From assembly GCA_963696075.1 (NCBI GenBank), contig CAVOJD010000009.1, forward strand, positions 186,001 through 250,000: a stretch of DNA of 64,000 nt. The letters are read 5' to 3'. The notes under the pieces were generated by a model. The model had not been told where the DNA came from. It did not search any database and saw only the letters and a list, made by a program, of their open reading frames with translations. Both the position numbers and the translations under genes were made by a program. Below are positions 29,407 through 38,062 of this stretch, in pieces. Origin of the DNA: CAJQQK01 sp963696075 (GTDB lineage: Bacteria > Pseudomonadota > Alphaproteobacteria > Rhizobiales > Hyphomicrobiaceae). The stretch's first letter is position 1. Every line of letters starts with the position of its first letter.

Positions 29407-30774
29407 TCAGTTGGTGAAGCGTGGCTTGGTGATGGCTTCGCTCACGGCATCGCCGATGGAGCGGAACGCGCTTTCCAGATCTTGCTGGGTGACGGGGAAG
29501 TAGAAATGCTTGCGCCGCTCTTCCTCCTCCGGATTGGTGTCGTTGGCATCAAAACTTGCGCAATACTTCATTGTGTCGCGCGCCTTTTGGCCGTCGTACG
29601 AGGACTCGGGCTCGAGACCGAAGCCGATCGTGAAGATCATGACGGCCTCGCGACCACGCGAGTCGACGTGAGATTTGATGGCATCGCAGTAGGCCTTGGC
29701 TTCGAGCCTCGATTTTTCGCAGTCGCTGCTACCCGTGCAATTTGCGGCGCTCTGGTTGGGATTGCGGTGGTACTCGGTGAAGTTACCGTCCGTGAGGATG
29801 ACGAGCGCCTTGACCGTGCTGTCGTCCGTGTAGGCGACTGGCGCGGAGCCGGTCGGCCAGCGGTCAGACCACAATGGTGACAGTGTGTGCCAGCCCCACT
29901 GAATCCCGAGGTGGCCAGATGTTGCGCCCGAAGCCGTCAAGTCGGCAAGGGCTGCATCGAGCACAGTACGATTGGATGTGAGGGGCGTAATGGGTCGGGT
30001 GGCCGAGCAGGAGGAGTTGCTGGTCTGGATCCAGAACTCGTTGCTGTAAAGCGTTGGTGGGTTCTCGTTGGGGCGTGGGCCGCGTTTGCGCTCAAGAACG
30101 CATTGCGCGTTCGGCCAGTCGGTTCGGCCGGTGAGGTCGGACCGATTGCTCGAGCCGACATTGACGTAGGTGGCGAACGGCACGACCGAGACGCGGGTGC
30201 CGGTGTGACCTGATGGCATGACAACGTCAAGGATCGTTGGCAGTGCCGCCTGTAATTCGCTCAGCTTGTTATCGTAGTTCATAGAGCCGGTCGTATCGAG
30301 GACGAGTGCAAGTTCGAGGTTCTTGCCGCCGGTCGATACGGTGCTGTTGGCCGAAACGCTCAGCTCGTTGTGACCAATCAGCTTCAGGAATGCCGTGGGC
30401 ATTTGTGCCGTTGCGCTCACCGTGACGGTGCTGGCGGTCGACGTCGTGGTTTTCGAGACGCTTGCCGCTGACGCGATGTTACCCGCGTTTGCGTTGAAGG
30501 CCTGTTGTGCCGCCGTCTGCCGTTGGGCCGTGCTGCCTGACGTGGTGGCGCCTGCCATGGCGGCTGCGTCCACGGATGCCTGTAGCTGGGTACGGATCAG
30601 TTGAGCTCTGGCGAAGTCGATAGATATGCCAACGACGGCAACTGTCGGCACCAAGGCGCCGGCAAATAGTATCGCCACCTGGCCACGGCGGTCCATGCCG
30701 AAACGTGCGAGTAATCCCTTTTTCTTCTGCAGCGTTACTCGCGGTTCTTGTGCCAGTCTCGGTCGTGAAAACAT
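29407..30774 (-). CDS. TadG-like protein with TadE/Flp helper region and vWA domain
   Basis: 455 aa. I chose ATG 30774, preceded by GGAGAGG. The N-terminus has a basic stretch, then RRGQVAILFAGALVPTV, a TadE/TadG-type membrane helix (residues ~27-48), with an Ala/Ser/Thr-rich pseudopilin-like region after it. A von Willebrand A domain begins near residue 150 with the MIDAS motif LDTTGSMNYD and includes LVILTDGNFTEY near 310. Four to six cysteines in the vWA region suggest disulfides outside the membrane. TadG helps build Flp pili, but no other tad/cpa gene is in the window, so it is an orphan and could act in adhesion or envelope stress. Confidence 0.8.
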   Translation of the reverse strand: MFSRPRLAQEPRVTLQKKKGLLARFGMDRRGQVAILFAGALVPTVAVVGISIDFARAQLIRTQLQASVDAAAMAGATTSGSTAQRQTAAQQAFNANAGNIASAASVSKTTTSTASTVTVSATAQMPTAFLKLIGHNELSVSANSTVSTGGKNLELALVLDTTGSMNYDNKLSELQAALPTILDVVMPSGHTGTRVSVVPFATYVNVGSSNRSDLTGRTDWPNAQCVLERKRGPRPNENPPTLYSNEFWIQTSNSSCSATRPITPLTSNRTVLDAALADLTASGATSGHLGIQWGWHTLSPLWSDRWPTGSAPVAYTDDSTVKALVILTDGNFTEYHRNPNQSAANCTGSSDCEKSRLEAKAYCDAIKSHVDSRGREAVMIFTIGFGLEPESSYDGQKARDTMKYCASFDANDTNPEEEERRKHFYFPVTQQDLESAFRSIGDAVSEAITKPRFTN

Positions 30775-30992
30775 TTCGTAAATACCTCTCCGACGTCGTG
30801 AAATTTCTGAAGCTGGTCTTGGACCACCTGATGCGTTGGGGAGGAGCTTGCGAGAAATGCGAAAAGGTTCGGTTCTTTTGATGTGTAAAATGCGAGCATT
30901 CGGCGCAAATTGTTGAACATGCGCGCGCAGACAGTTAGCGCGGGCACAATCCATCATGGCAAATTTTATGAAATTGCAGGGCGTGGCCTGGT

Positions 30993-32660
30993 TCACCCGG
31001 CCAAGCCGTGTTTTTCGAGATAATCGGCGTAGGTTTCCCTGAGGGTGCGTTTCATAACCTTGCCGGTCGCGGTCAGCGGCAGGGCCTCGACGAAGATGAT
31101 CGCGTCCGGCAGCATCCATTTCGAGAGTGTTTGGCCTAGATGCAGTTTCAGGTCGGTGTCCGAGATCTCGGCGCCGGCCTCTTTTATGGCGATCAGGATG
31201 GGGCGTTCATCCCAGGTCTTGTGACGGGCGGGGACGGCTGCGGCCTGGGAAATGGCGGGGTGCGCCATGGCCAGGTTTTCCAGTTCGATCGATGAGATCC
31301 ATTCGCCGCCGGACTTGATGAGGTCCTTGACGCGGTCGACGATTTCCATGTCGCCGTGTTCGTCGAGGGTGGCGACATCGCCGGTGCGGAACCAGCCATC
31401 GGCGGTGAAGGCGGCGGCGTTGGCTTAGTCGTCATTGTAGTAGCCCGACGTGACCCAGGGACCGCGGACGCAGAGTTCGCCTTGCGTTGCGCCGTCGCGG
31501 GGCAGGTCGTTGCCGTTTACATCGATGATCTTGAGTTCGATGCCGAACGGGGGGCGTCCCTGCTTGCGGTTGCCATCGACTATTTCTTCGGTGGTGAGGG
31601 CTGCAAGGTTGGCGGGGGCGGTATTATAGGCGCCGACGGGGCTCATTTCGGTCATGCCCCAGCCGTGGTCGATGCGGCAGCCGTGCTCGACCCAGAAGGC
31701 TTCGACGAGGGCGGGGGGAAGGGCTGAGCCGCCGCACACGCCGCGCAGGCCCTTGGGGAGCTTTTGGCCGCTCTGGCGCAGGTAGCTGAGAAGACCCAGC
31801 CAGACGGTGGGCACGCCTGCAACATAGGTGACACCGGCAGCATCGATCAGTTCGTAGAGACCCTGGCCGTCAAGGCGGGGGCCAGGCATGGCGAGGGTGG
31901 CGCCGGTCATGGTGGCGGCATAGATGCTGCCCCAGGCGTTGACATGAAACATCGGGACGATCGGCAGGATGACTTCGCCGGGACGCATCGAAATGGCGCC
32001 GGGCAGCGCGATCGACCAGGCATGGAGGATGGTCGAGCGGTGCGAGTAGAGGACGCCCTTTGGGTTGCCCGTTGTCCCTGAGGTGTAGCAGAGGCCGGCT
32101 GCGGTGGTTTCCTCGAAGATCGGCCAGTCGAACGTTTCGGGATGGCCGGCCAGGAGGTCTTCGTAGGCGTGAACGTCGAACTCTTGGGAGAGCGCTGTTT
32201 CGGGGACGTTGGGCGCCATGACGACGATGCCGGCGGGGAGGCCGCGGATCTGGGGGGCGATGCCTTCGAGGACGGGGAGCAGCGTCGGGTCAACGAAGAT
32301 CCAGCGGTCTTGCGCGTGGCGGATGATGTACGTGATCTGGTCGGGGAAAAGGCGCGGATTGATCGTGTGGCAGACGGCGCCGATGCCGGATATTGCGAAA
32401 TACAACTCGTAATGGCGCTGGTCGTTCCAGGCCAGCGTTGCGATGCGGTCGCCGGTTTCGACGCCGAGGCGGGTCAGGGCGTGGGCGAGGCGGGCGGTGC
32501 GGGCTGCGAGTTCCGGGTAGGTAACCGTCAGGGCGCGGCCGGTGGCGGTGCCATCGCCTGAGCGTTCAGCCGTCACGATCCCGCCGTCGCGGCAGTTGCG
32601 GGCCGCATGCGTGAGAAGGCTCGAGATGAGCAGCGGATGGTCCTGCATCAAGCCTTGCAT
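30993..32660 (-). pseudogene. Acyl-CoA ligase (FadD/DmdB-like), interrupted by an in-frame stop
   Basis: A full-length ~555-residue ANL ligase is split by TAA at 31425-31427. Upstream 411 residues: MQGLMQDHPLLISSLL start, YTSGTTGNPKGVLYSHRS (phosphate loop), MFHVNAWGSIY, GWGMTEMSPVG, and ELCVRGPWVTSGYYNDD just before the stop. Downstream in the same frame: [24 protein letters not shown], then [16 protein letters not shown] and the catalytic Lys in LTATGKVMKRTL, ending at 30993. One substitution (such as GAA or AAA to TAA) explains it. The truncated product would lack the C-terminal lid with the catalytic Lys. The family resembles medium-chain and 3-(methylthio)propionyl-CoA ligases. GAGGT precedes the ATG. 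A sequence error is possible. Confidence 0.88.
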
Positions 32661-32705
32661 CGTTTGGACCTCTTGTGTGCTCCCGGTGGCGGTTCGCTAG
32701 CCCCG

Positions 32706-33119
32706 TTAGGTTTCGATGACGACGTAGGTCTGATCCGTGGTTACGTCGACCAGTTCGGCCTGATAGGGGCCCTCGACGAGGTCGCGCCCGTCAGCAATGG
32801 ATGCATCGTAATGACGGGTCTTGATGCGGTCCGGCTCACCCCAGGACTGGCCCGTCCTCAAATCGAAGAACCAGCCATGCCACGGGCAGCGAATGATCTC
32901 GCCGGGTCGGTCGTAATTGATCTTGCCGGGTTCGTCGGAGGTGATGAGCGCGGTGACGACGCCATCGCACATGCGGCCGCCCTGGTGCGGGCAACGATTG
33001 AGGAGGCCGACAAAGTCGCCGTCCAAATTGAAGACGACGATTTCGCGTCCCTCGACAGTGACGAGCTTGCGGCTGCCGGGGGGGATTTCTTCAATCGTTG
33101 CGACGACGTGTCGGGGCAT
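32706..33119 (-). CDS. Rieske [2Fe-2S] ferredoxin-like protein
   Basis: 137 aa. Both Rieske ligand motifs are present: CPHQGGR near residue 42 and CPWHGWFFDL near 78, so it binds one [2Fe-2S] cluster through two Cys and two His. No signal peptide or membrane anchor, and no catalytic oxygenase domain, so it is either an electron-transfer protein for an oxygenase or a regulatory/sensor Rieske protein. It lies between the acyl-CoA ligase and two amidohydrolases on the same strand, hinting at one catabolic unit. No reductase or oxygenase alpha subunit is close by. Confidence 0.9.
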   Translation of the reverse strand: MPRHVVATIEEIPPGSRKLVTVEGREIVVFNLDGDFVGLLNRCPHQGGRMCDGVVTALITSDEPGKINYDRPGEIIRCPWHGWFFDLRTGQSWGEPDRIKTRHYDASIADGRDLVEGPYQAELVDVTTDQTYVVIET

Positions 33120-33153
33120 GGGTCAATGGGGGTTGGCGGACAAATCAATGGTT

Positions 33154-33258
33154 TCATCCCGGACGCGCATCAGCGCGATCCGGGACCCAGGGTTAGGGAC
33201 GTTGGCGCGGCGGAGCGCGGCCCTGGGTCCCGGCTCTCCCTCTGGTCGGCCGGGATGA
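33154..33258. repeat. Dispersed palindromic intergenic element, copy 1
   Basis: Begins TCATCCCGGACGCGC and ends GGCCGGGATGA; the two arms (about 40 bp each) form an imperfect inverted repeat that includes GGGACCCAGG and CCTGGGTCCC, with a unique ~25-bp centre. A second copy with near-identical arms and a different centre is at 37522-37645. Confidence 0.85.
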
Positions 33259-33291
33259 CACTTGGAAGCGGCTCTCAAAGTAGCGCTCATC

Positions 33292-34401
33292 TCAGCAGCC
33301 GTAGACCGCGCGGGCGTTTTCGCGGAAGAGCTTGGCGCGCGAGTCATCATCGAGGCGGATCGGCAGGGCTTCGGCGGGTTCGTCGTAGTCCCAGTGGGGA
33401 TAGTCGGTGGCGAAGATCAGACGGTCGTGGCCGATCCAGTCCCAGGTATCCATCAGGTGGCGGCGCTGGTCGGGTTCTTCCATCGGCTGGGTGGTGAGCC
33501 AGACGTGCTCGCGGATGACCTCGGAGGGCGGACGCTTGAGGTGGGGGATCTCGCTCCTGAGTTTTTCCCAATGCTTGTCGAGGCGCCAGGCAAGGGCTGG
33601 CAGCCAGGCGAAGCCGGCTTCAACCAGGATCATTTTGAAATTCGGGAAGCGCTCGAACACACCTTCGAGGACGACACTGGCGAGCAGCGCCTGGCAGCAC
33701 TGGGAGTGGCCGCTCATTTCCTCAATGTAGAAGGAGGGCCAGCCGCCGGACGTGATCGGATTGCCGCCGTAGCCGAAGGCATGAATGGCAAGCGGCAGGT
33801 TGGCGTTGGCGCATGCCTCGAAGATCGGCCAGTAGCGGCGCCGGCCGAGCGGTTCACAGGTGCGGCTGAGAAGGAGGACCTGGACGAAATCGGGGTGGCC
33901 CGCCCAGTGCTCGATTTCCTTGGCGCTTTCCGCGCCATCTTCATAAGGCGGGACGATCGAGCCCTTGAGGCGCGGCTCCTGGCTGGTCCATTCGGCAACC
34001 TGCCATTCGTTGATGGCGCGCGACAAGGCGACGGCGAGGTCCGGGTTCTGGGCGTTGCCGGGGGTCGGTGCGATCGGGTTCAGGATGCCGAGTTCGACGT
34101 TGTTCGGGTCGAGGTGCTGGGCGCGCATGAAGGGGAGCGATGAGCCGGGCTTGCCGCCTTCGGGGGGATAGGCGTCACGGCGTGAGGCGTCGGGGTTGCC
34201 CTTCGGGTAGGCGGGACCGGACTGGTAGGCGTGGCGGGGGATCAGGCCGTAGGTGTCGAGGTGGTCCTGCCAGCGCTTGGCGAGGTAGGGGTGGAGCGCC
34301 TTGGCGTCCTTCAGGCCGGGGTGGATGTCACCGTCGGCGATGGCGAGGCCAACGCGGGAGTCGCGCTTGGTGGCGTCGGCGGGATTAACGTGGATGTTCA
34401 T
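33292..34401 (-). CDS. Amidohydrolase family protein (ACMSD/Amidohydro_2-like), paralogue 1
   Basis: 369 aa. TIM-barrel amidohydrolase_2 family, related to ACMSD and other metal-dependent decarboxylases/hydrolases. Seen: DGDIHPG near residue 23, LPLAIHAFGYGG near 210, the conserved Glu/Phe region MILVEAGFAWLPAL near 268, and the C-terminal metal-ligand Asp in FATDYPHWDYDEP near 330. The first-strand motif has one His (D-x-H-P) where ACMSD has H-x-H, which this subfamily commonly shows. The next gene encodes a paralogue of the same architecture. Substrate unknown; likely ring-fission or carboxylated intermediates given the Rieske neighbour. Confidence 0.88.
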   Translation of the reverse strand: MNIHVNPADATKRDSRVGLAIADGDIHPGLKDAKALHPYLAKRWQDHLDTYGLIPRHAYQSGPAYPKGNPDASRRDAYPPEGGKPGSSLPFMRAQHLDPNNVELGILNPIAPTPGNAQNPDLAVALSRAINEWQVAEWTSQEPRLKGSIVPPYEDGAESAKEIEHWAGHPDFVQVLLLSRTCEPLGRRRYWPIFEACANANLPLAIHAFGYGGNPITSGGWPSFYIEEMSGHSQCCQALLASVVLEGVFERFPNFKMILVEAGFAWLPALAWRLDKHWEKLRSEIPHLKRPPSEVIREHVWLTTQPMEEPDQRRHLMDTWDWIGHDRLIFATDYPHWDYDEPAEALPIRLDDDSRAKLFRENARAVYGC

Positions 34402-34440
34402 CGGGCAGGTTCCTCGATGTTAGGGCGGGCTGGACCAGCC

Positions 34441-35499
34441 TCATGTCAGCCGCGGATAGGTTCGACGCGGGTTCTCGACCAAAATCTTTTCAATCAGATG
34501 CTCCGGCAGGCCAGGCGGCAGCGGATCGGCGCCGTCGAACTGCCAGTGCGGGTAATCGGTCGAGAATAGCACACTTTCGTCGGAACCTAGATGTTCGAAT
34601 ATGCGGGCGATCTGGGTGGGATCGTCAGGGCCGTCGAAGGGCGTTAACGAGAAGCGGACACGGTCGCGAACGATGTTCGTCGGGGGTTCGTCGACCCACG
34701 GGATCTCCATCGTCAGGCCGCGCCAGTATTTCTTGAAGCGCCAGAGGAACGCGGGCACCCAGGTGAAGCCTGATTCGAGGAGGACGACGGTGAGGTCCGG
34801 GAATTTCTTGAAGACGCCTTCGGCGAGAAGGCTTGCCAGTTGCGACTGGAAGGTGATCGACTGGGAGACGTAGTCTTCGATGTAATAGGAGGGCCAACCG
34901 ACGGCGGTCGGCGGATGGCGGTAGCTGGAGCCGGCGTGAATGGCGAAGGGCAGGCCGTGGCGCTGGCAGGCTTCGTAGATCGGCCAATGGTGGCGGCGCC
35001 CAAGCATGGTCTCGCCACCGGCAAGCGTCATGACCTGGACGAAGCGTTTGTCGGGGGCGAGGCGGTCGATCTCGGCGACGGCGAGATCGGCGCTCTGGAT
35101 GGGGATCAGGATCGAGGCGCGCAGGCGCTCATCGTGATCCAGCCATTGGTCGCGGATCCAGTCGTTGACGGCCCGGGCAAAGGCCGCCCCCATGTCTTCG
35201 GAGAAGGGGAGCTGGACGCCGTAGAGGCAATTCAGGATCGCGATGTCGAGATCGAAGGGGTCGAGGAGCTGGGCCTGAAGCTGGCTGAGGGTGGTTGCCG
35301 CCTTGCCGCCGCCGTCCGGGCGCCAATCGGCGCGCGCTGTGAGGGGCGCATTGTTCGGGTACGAGATCGAATCGAGCTCATGCATGCCCCGGTTCTGGAG
35401 CGTGTCGGCCCAATAGGGCTCGAAATAGGGAATCAGCGTGCGCCAACTGGGCACGCTTGGGTGGACATCGCAGTCGATCGGTTTCAGGCCGTTGATCAT
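34441..35499 (-). CDS. Amidohydrolase family protein (ACMSD/Amidohydro_2-like), paralogue 2
   Basis: 352 aa from ATG 35499; a TTG at 35535 would add 12 residues but the family starts near IDCDVHPS. Motifs parallel the downstream gene: DCDVHP near residue 10, LPFAIHAGSSYRHPP near 195, VVLLESGFTWVPAFLW near 252, and FSTDYPHWQFDGADP near 320. Gene order on the minus strand is paralogue 2, paralogue 1, Rieske protein, acyl-CoA ligase, with 39-172-bp gaps. The two amidohydrolases may form a heteromer or handle successive intermediates; that is inference. Confidence 0.87.
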   Translation of the reverse strand: MINGLKPIDCDVHPSVPSWRTLIPYFEPYWADTLQNRGMHELDSISYPNNAPLTARADWRPDGGGKAATTLSQLQAQLLDPFDLDIAILNCLYGVQLPFSEDMGAAFARAVNDWIRDQWLDHDERLRASILIPIQSADLAVAEIDRLAPDKRFVQVMTLAGGETMLGRRHHWPIYEACQRHGLPFAIHAGSSYRHPPTAVGWPSYYIEDYVSQSITFQSQLASLLAEGVFKKFPDLTVVLLESGFTWVPAFLWRFKKYWRGLTMEIPWVDEPPTNIVRDRVRFSLTPFDGPDDPTQIARIFEHLGSDESVLFSTDYPHWQFDGADPLPPGLPEHLIEKILVENPRRTYPRLT

Positions 35500-35639
35500 G
35501 GGTGTCAGGATGCGTCTGATCGCGGGCGGTCGCAAGCAGGCGAGAGGGTGGCTGGGCGCTCCATCAGAGACGCGATCGCGCCGGGGTCCGGGCTTGCCTT
35601 ACATGAAGGCTGGACAAGGGCCTGGATGAGGTGCGGGAC

Positions 35640-35720
35640 ATGATCCTGGCCCAGATCCAGGCTGACATTCGGGTCGGCATCGGGGCCGGCGATTTCAGCA
35701 CAGGAGAGATGCGATCATGA
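35640..35720 (+). CDS. Possible short ORF coupled to the downstream reductase
   Basis: 26 codons (MILAQIQADIRVGIGAGDF...) with GAGGTG seven bases upstream, ending in an ATGA overlap with the ATG at 35717. The overlap suggests translational coupling. It could equally be the end of a decayed gene; the frame is open for only 12 codons before its ATG. No family recognised. Confidence 0.2.
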   Translation: MILAQIQADIRVGIGAGDFSTGEMRS

Positions 35721-36736
35721 GTGGCGGCGTGGACCTTCCCAAGACCCAGCGCGTCATCCTGTTCCGGAAGCGGCCGGAGGGGATGCCGTCCGAGGACTGT
35801 TTTCTGCTCTCGGAAGCGCCGGTGCCGGACATCGGTGACGGCGAGGTGCTGGTGAAGACACATTTCCTGTCGATCGACCCCTATATGCGCAACGCGATGG
35901 GCGGGGGGGCGAACTATGGCCCGCTCAATCCCGGCGGGGTGATGATCGGGCGGGGGACGGGGGTTGTGGTTCAGAGCCGGCATCCGGATTTCGCGGTGGG
36001 CGATGCGGTCCAGAGTGAATTCGGTTGGCGCGAATACGTGGCGCTCAAGGGGGACGGGCTCAGGAAACTGCCGCCGGACCTTCAGCCGCTCTCCCTCAGT
36101 CTCGGTGTCGTGGGGCAGTCGGCGGCAACCGCGTGGGTTGGATTGCGCGACGTTGCAGGCGTTCAAGCGGGCGAAACCATCGTGGTCTCGGCGGCAGCCG
36201 GGGCGGTTGGCAGCGCGGTTGGCCAGATCGGACGAATTCTTGGATGCCGCGTCGTTGGCACGGCGGGGGGGCCTGAGAAGTGTCGCCACGCGGTCGAGGA
36301 TCTCGGCTTCGATGCCTGCGTCGACTACAAGGCGGGCGATCTTTCCGACGCCATCGCCAGCGCGGTGCCGGAGGGCATCGACGTCTACTTCGACAATGTC
36401 GGCGGGGAGACGCTTGATGCTGTGCTTGAAAACGTCAACGAGGGCGCGCGCGTTGCGATCTGTGGTCAGATTTCGCAATACAACCTTGCGACGCCCCGTC
36501 CGCTCAAGAACATCAACGTGCTGCTGGCGAAGGGCGTGATGATGCAGGGCTTCCGGATTGGGAGCAGACTGGATCGGCGCGATCAGGCGCTAGATGAGCT
36601 GATGGGATGGTGGCGGGCTGGCAAGCTTGAATGGCGTGAGACGGTGTCTGACGGTTTCGAGACGGCGCCGGCCGCGCTGATCAACATGCTCTCCGGTGGC
36701 AACGTCGGCAAACAGGTGGTACGGGTCGCAGCTTAA
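35717..36736 (+). CDS. NADP-dependent medium-chain reductase (MDR, CurA/2-alkenal reductase-like)
   Basis: 339 aa, a zinc-free MDR oxidoreductase. Seen: FLSIDPYMRNAMGG near residue 50, GRGTGVVVQSRHPDF near 78, the Rossmann motif AAAGAVGSAVGQIG near 158 with a basic residue pattern later, FDNVGGETLDAVL near 225, GQISQYN near 250. No zinc-binding cysteine/histidine set. The family reduces alpha,beta-unsaturated aldehydes/ketones with NADPH. AGGAGA precedes the ATG. It starts a rightward pair with the binding-protein-like gene 38 bp downstream. Confidence 0.92.
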   Translation: MSGGVDLPKTQRVILFRKRPEGMPSEDCFLLSEAPVPDIGDGEVLVKTHFLSIDPYMRNAMGGGANYGPLNPGGVMIGRGTGVVVQSRHPDFAVGDAVQSEFGWREYVALKGDGLRKLPPDLQPLSLSLGVVGQSAATAWVGLRDVAGVQAGETIVVSAAAGAVGSAVGQIGRILGCRVVGTAGGPEKCRHAVEDLGFDACVDYKAGDLSDAIASAVPEGIDVYFDNVGGETLDAVLENVNEGARVAICGQISQYNLATPRPLKNINVLLAKGVMMQGFRIGSRLDRRDQALDELMGWWRAGKLEWRETVSDGFETAPAALINMLSGGNVGKQVVRVAA

Positions 36737-36774
36737 GTGCAGCCCCAGAACAAGCTCTCATGGAGGAAACGGGA

Positions 36775-37500
36775 ATGGACGAGCAGATCGTCAAGGAACT
36801 CGCTGGCACGGGTGTGCTCAGGGCCGGCATCAACATGTCGAATTTTCTGCTCGTGACCGGCAAGGCCGACAACGGCGATCCGACGGGTGTGTCACCTGAT
36901 ATGGCTGCGGAAGTCGCCAAACGGCTGGGCGTGCCCTTGCAGCTCGTGCCGTTTGCGTCGCCGGGCCTGCTTGCTGATGCGGTCGATGACGGGGTCTGGG
37001 ACATCGGCAATATCGGCGCTGAGCCGCAGCGCGCGGAGAAGATCGCGTTCTCTGCGGCCTACTGCGAAATCGAGGCGACGTACCTGGTGCCGGCGGGGTC
37101 TGCGATCCAGTCGATTGACGAGGTCGACAAGGCCGGCGTGCGGATCTCGGTGACGGGGCGGTCGGCCTACGGTCTCTGGCTTGAGAACAACATCAGAAAT
37201 GCTGAACTGGTTCGCACCGATACGCTTGATGCGAGCTTCGATACGTTTGTTGAGCAGAAGCTCGATGTACTCGCCGGGCTGAAGCCCCGCCTGCTGTCAG
37301 ACATCGAAAAGCTGCCCGGCGCGCGCATTCTGGATGGCCAGTTTTCTGCCGTTCAACAGGCGATCGGCACGCCGCGCAAGAATACGGCGGCGGCAAAGTG
37401 GCTGGCTGACTTCGTCGAAGAGGCGAAGGCGTCGGGCCTCGTCCAGAGCTTCATCGACAAGCACAAGGTGATCGGCCTCTCCGTCGCGCCTCCGGCGTAG
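36775..37500 (+). CDS. SBP_bac_3-type amino-acid-binding-like protein lacking a signal peptide
   Basis: 241 aa. The ATG at 36775 has GGAGGAAA upstream; an in-frame ATG at 36760 overlaps that site and is unlikely to be used. The chain has the type-II periplasmic binding fold of amino-acid ABC transporters: VLRAGINMSNFLL near residue 12, GVSPDMAAEVAKRLGV near 39, VWDIGNIGAEPQRAEKIAFS near 78, IGTPRKN near 195. There is no signal peptide or lipobox, so the product should stay in the cytoplasm as read. No permease or ATPase is adjacent. It follows the MDR reductase gene and may be a cytoplasmic sensor or a protein that lost its signal. Confidence 0.85.
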   Translation: MDEQIVKELAGTGVLRAGINMSNFLLVTGKADNGDPTGVSPDMAAEVAKRLGVPLQLVPFASPGLLADAVDDGVWDIGNIGAEPQRAEKIAFSAAYCEIEATYLVPAGSAIQSIDEVDKAGVRISVTGRSAYGLWLENNIRNAELVRTDTLDASFDTFVEQKLDVLAGLKPRLLSDIEKLPGARILDGQFSAVQQAIGTPRKNTAAAKWLADFVEEAKASGLVQSFIDKHKVIGLSVAPPA

Positions 37501-37521
37501 TTCTCTTTTCCTCCCACTGGG

Positions 37522-37645
37522 TGTCTTCCCGGACGCGCCTCAGCGCGATCCGGGACCCAGGGCAAGAACAACGAGGGCAAGAACAGCGAGCGGCACGGCA
37601 GACGGCCCTGGGTCCCGGCTCGCCCTGCGGTCGGCCGGGATGACA
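37522..37645. repeat. Dispersed palindromic intergenic element, copy 2
   Basis: Arms nearly identical to the copy at 33154-33258 (CCCGGACGCGC at the left, GGTCGGCCGGGATGACA at the right, GGGACCCAGGG / CCCTGGGTCCC inside), with a different ~45-bp centre. Confidence 0.85.
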
Positions 37646-37659
37646 CCCTCTACGGGTGC

Positions 37660-38037
37660 CTACGACGGTTTCCGGTAGACGTCCTTCACGGCAATCCGGC
37701 CATTCTTAAACGTGTAGCGCTCGACGCCGACCTCTTCGTGAGGCGCGCCGGTGTCGGTGCGCGTTGCGGTCAGTCTGAACGTCATGAAGGTCGCATCGGG
37801 CGCGTGATGGTAGATCACGTCTTCGAAGCGGACGTTCTCGAGCCTGGTCGAGCGTTGGTTGAGTTTGGCGGTGACCGCCTCGCGCCCGGTGATGATCTCG
37901 GTGTCGCCCTCAGGTCCAAGGCTCGCCCAGGTGAAATCCTCAGTGACGGTTTCATAGAGCGCTTCGATGTCGCGCTTGAAGAAGGCGCGGGCGAAGTTCT
38001 TGAACAGGATGTCGCGATCTGCTGCGGGGAGGGTCAT
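37660..38037 (-). CDS. NTF2-like/SnoaL-like protein
   Basis: 125 aa from ATG 38037, with GGGGAGGG upstream. Fold features: N-terminal helices (FARAFFKRDIEALYETVTEDF), TWASLGPEGDTEIITGREAV, then beta strands with VGVERYTFKNGRIAVKDVY at the end. NTF2-like proteins are small ligand-binding or isomerase/dehydratase barrels. It follows the SDR gene by 25 bp on the same strand, so they are probably co-transcribed. Substrate unknown. Confidence 0.82.
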   Translation of the reverse strand: MTLPAADRDILFKNFARAFFKRDIEALYETVTEDFTWASLGPEGDTEIITGREAVTAKLNQRSTRLENVRFEDVIYHHAPDATFMTFRLTATRTDTGAPHEEVGVERYTFKNGRIAVKDVYRKPS

Positions 38038-38062
38038 GATGGGGCCTCGTCGATCGGGTGAA

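Noticed and set aside
35564..36478. A 304-codon leftward frame opposite the MDR reductase
   Set aside because: It lies antisense to a well-supported oxidoreductase and has no recognisable family or ribosome-binding site.
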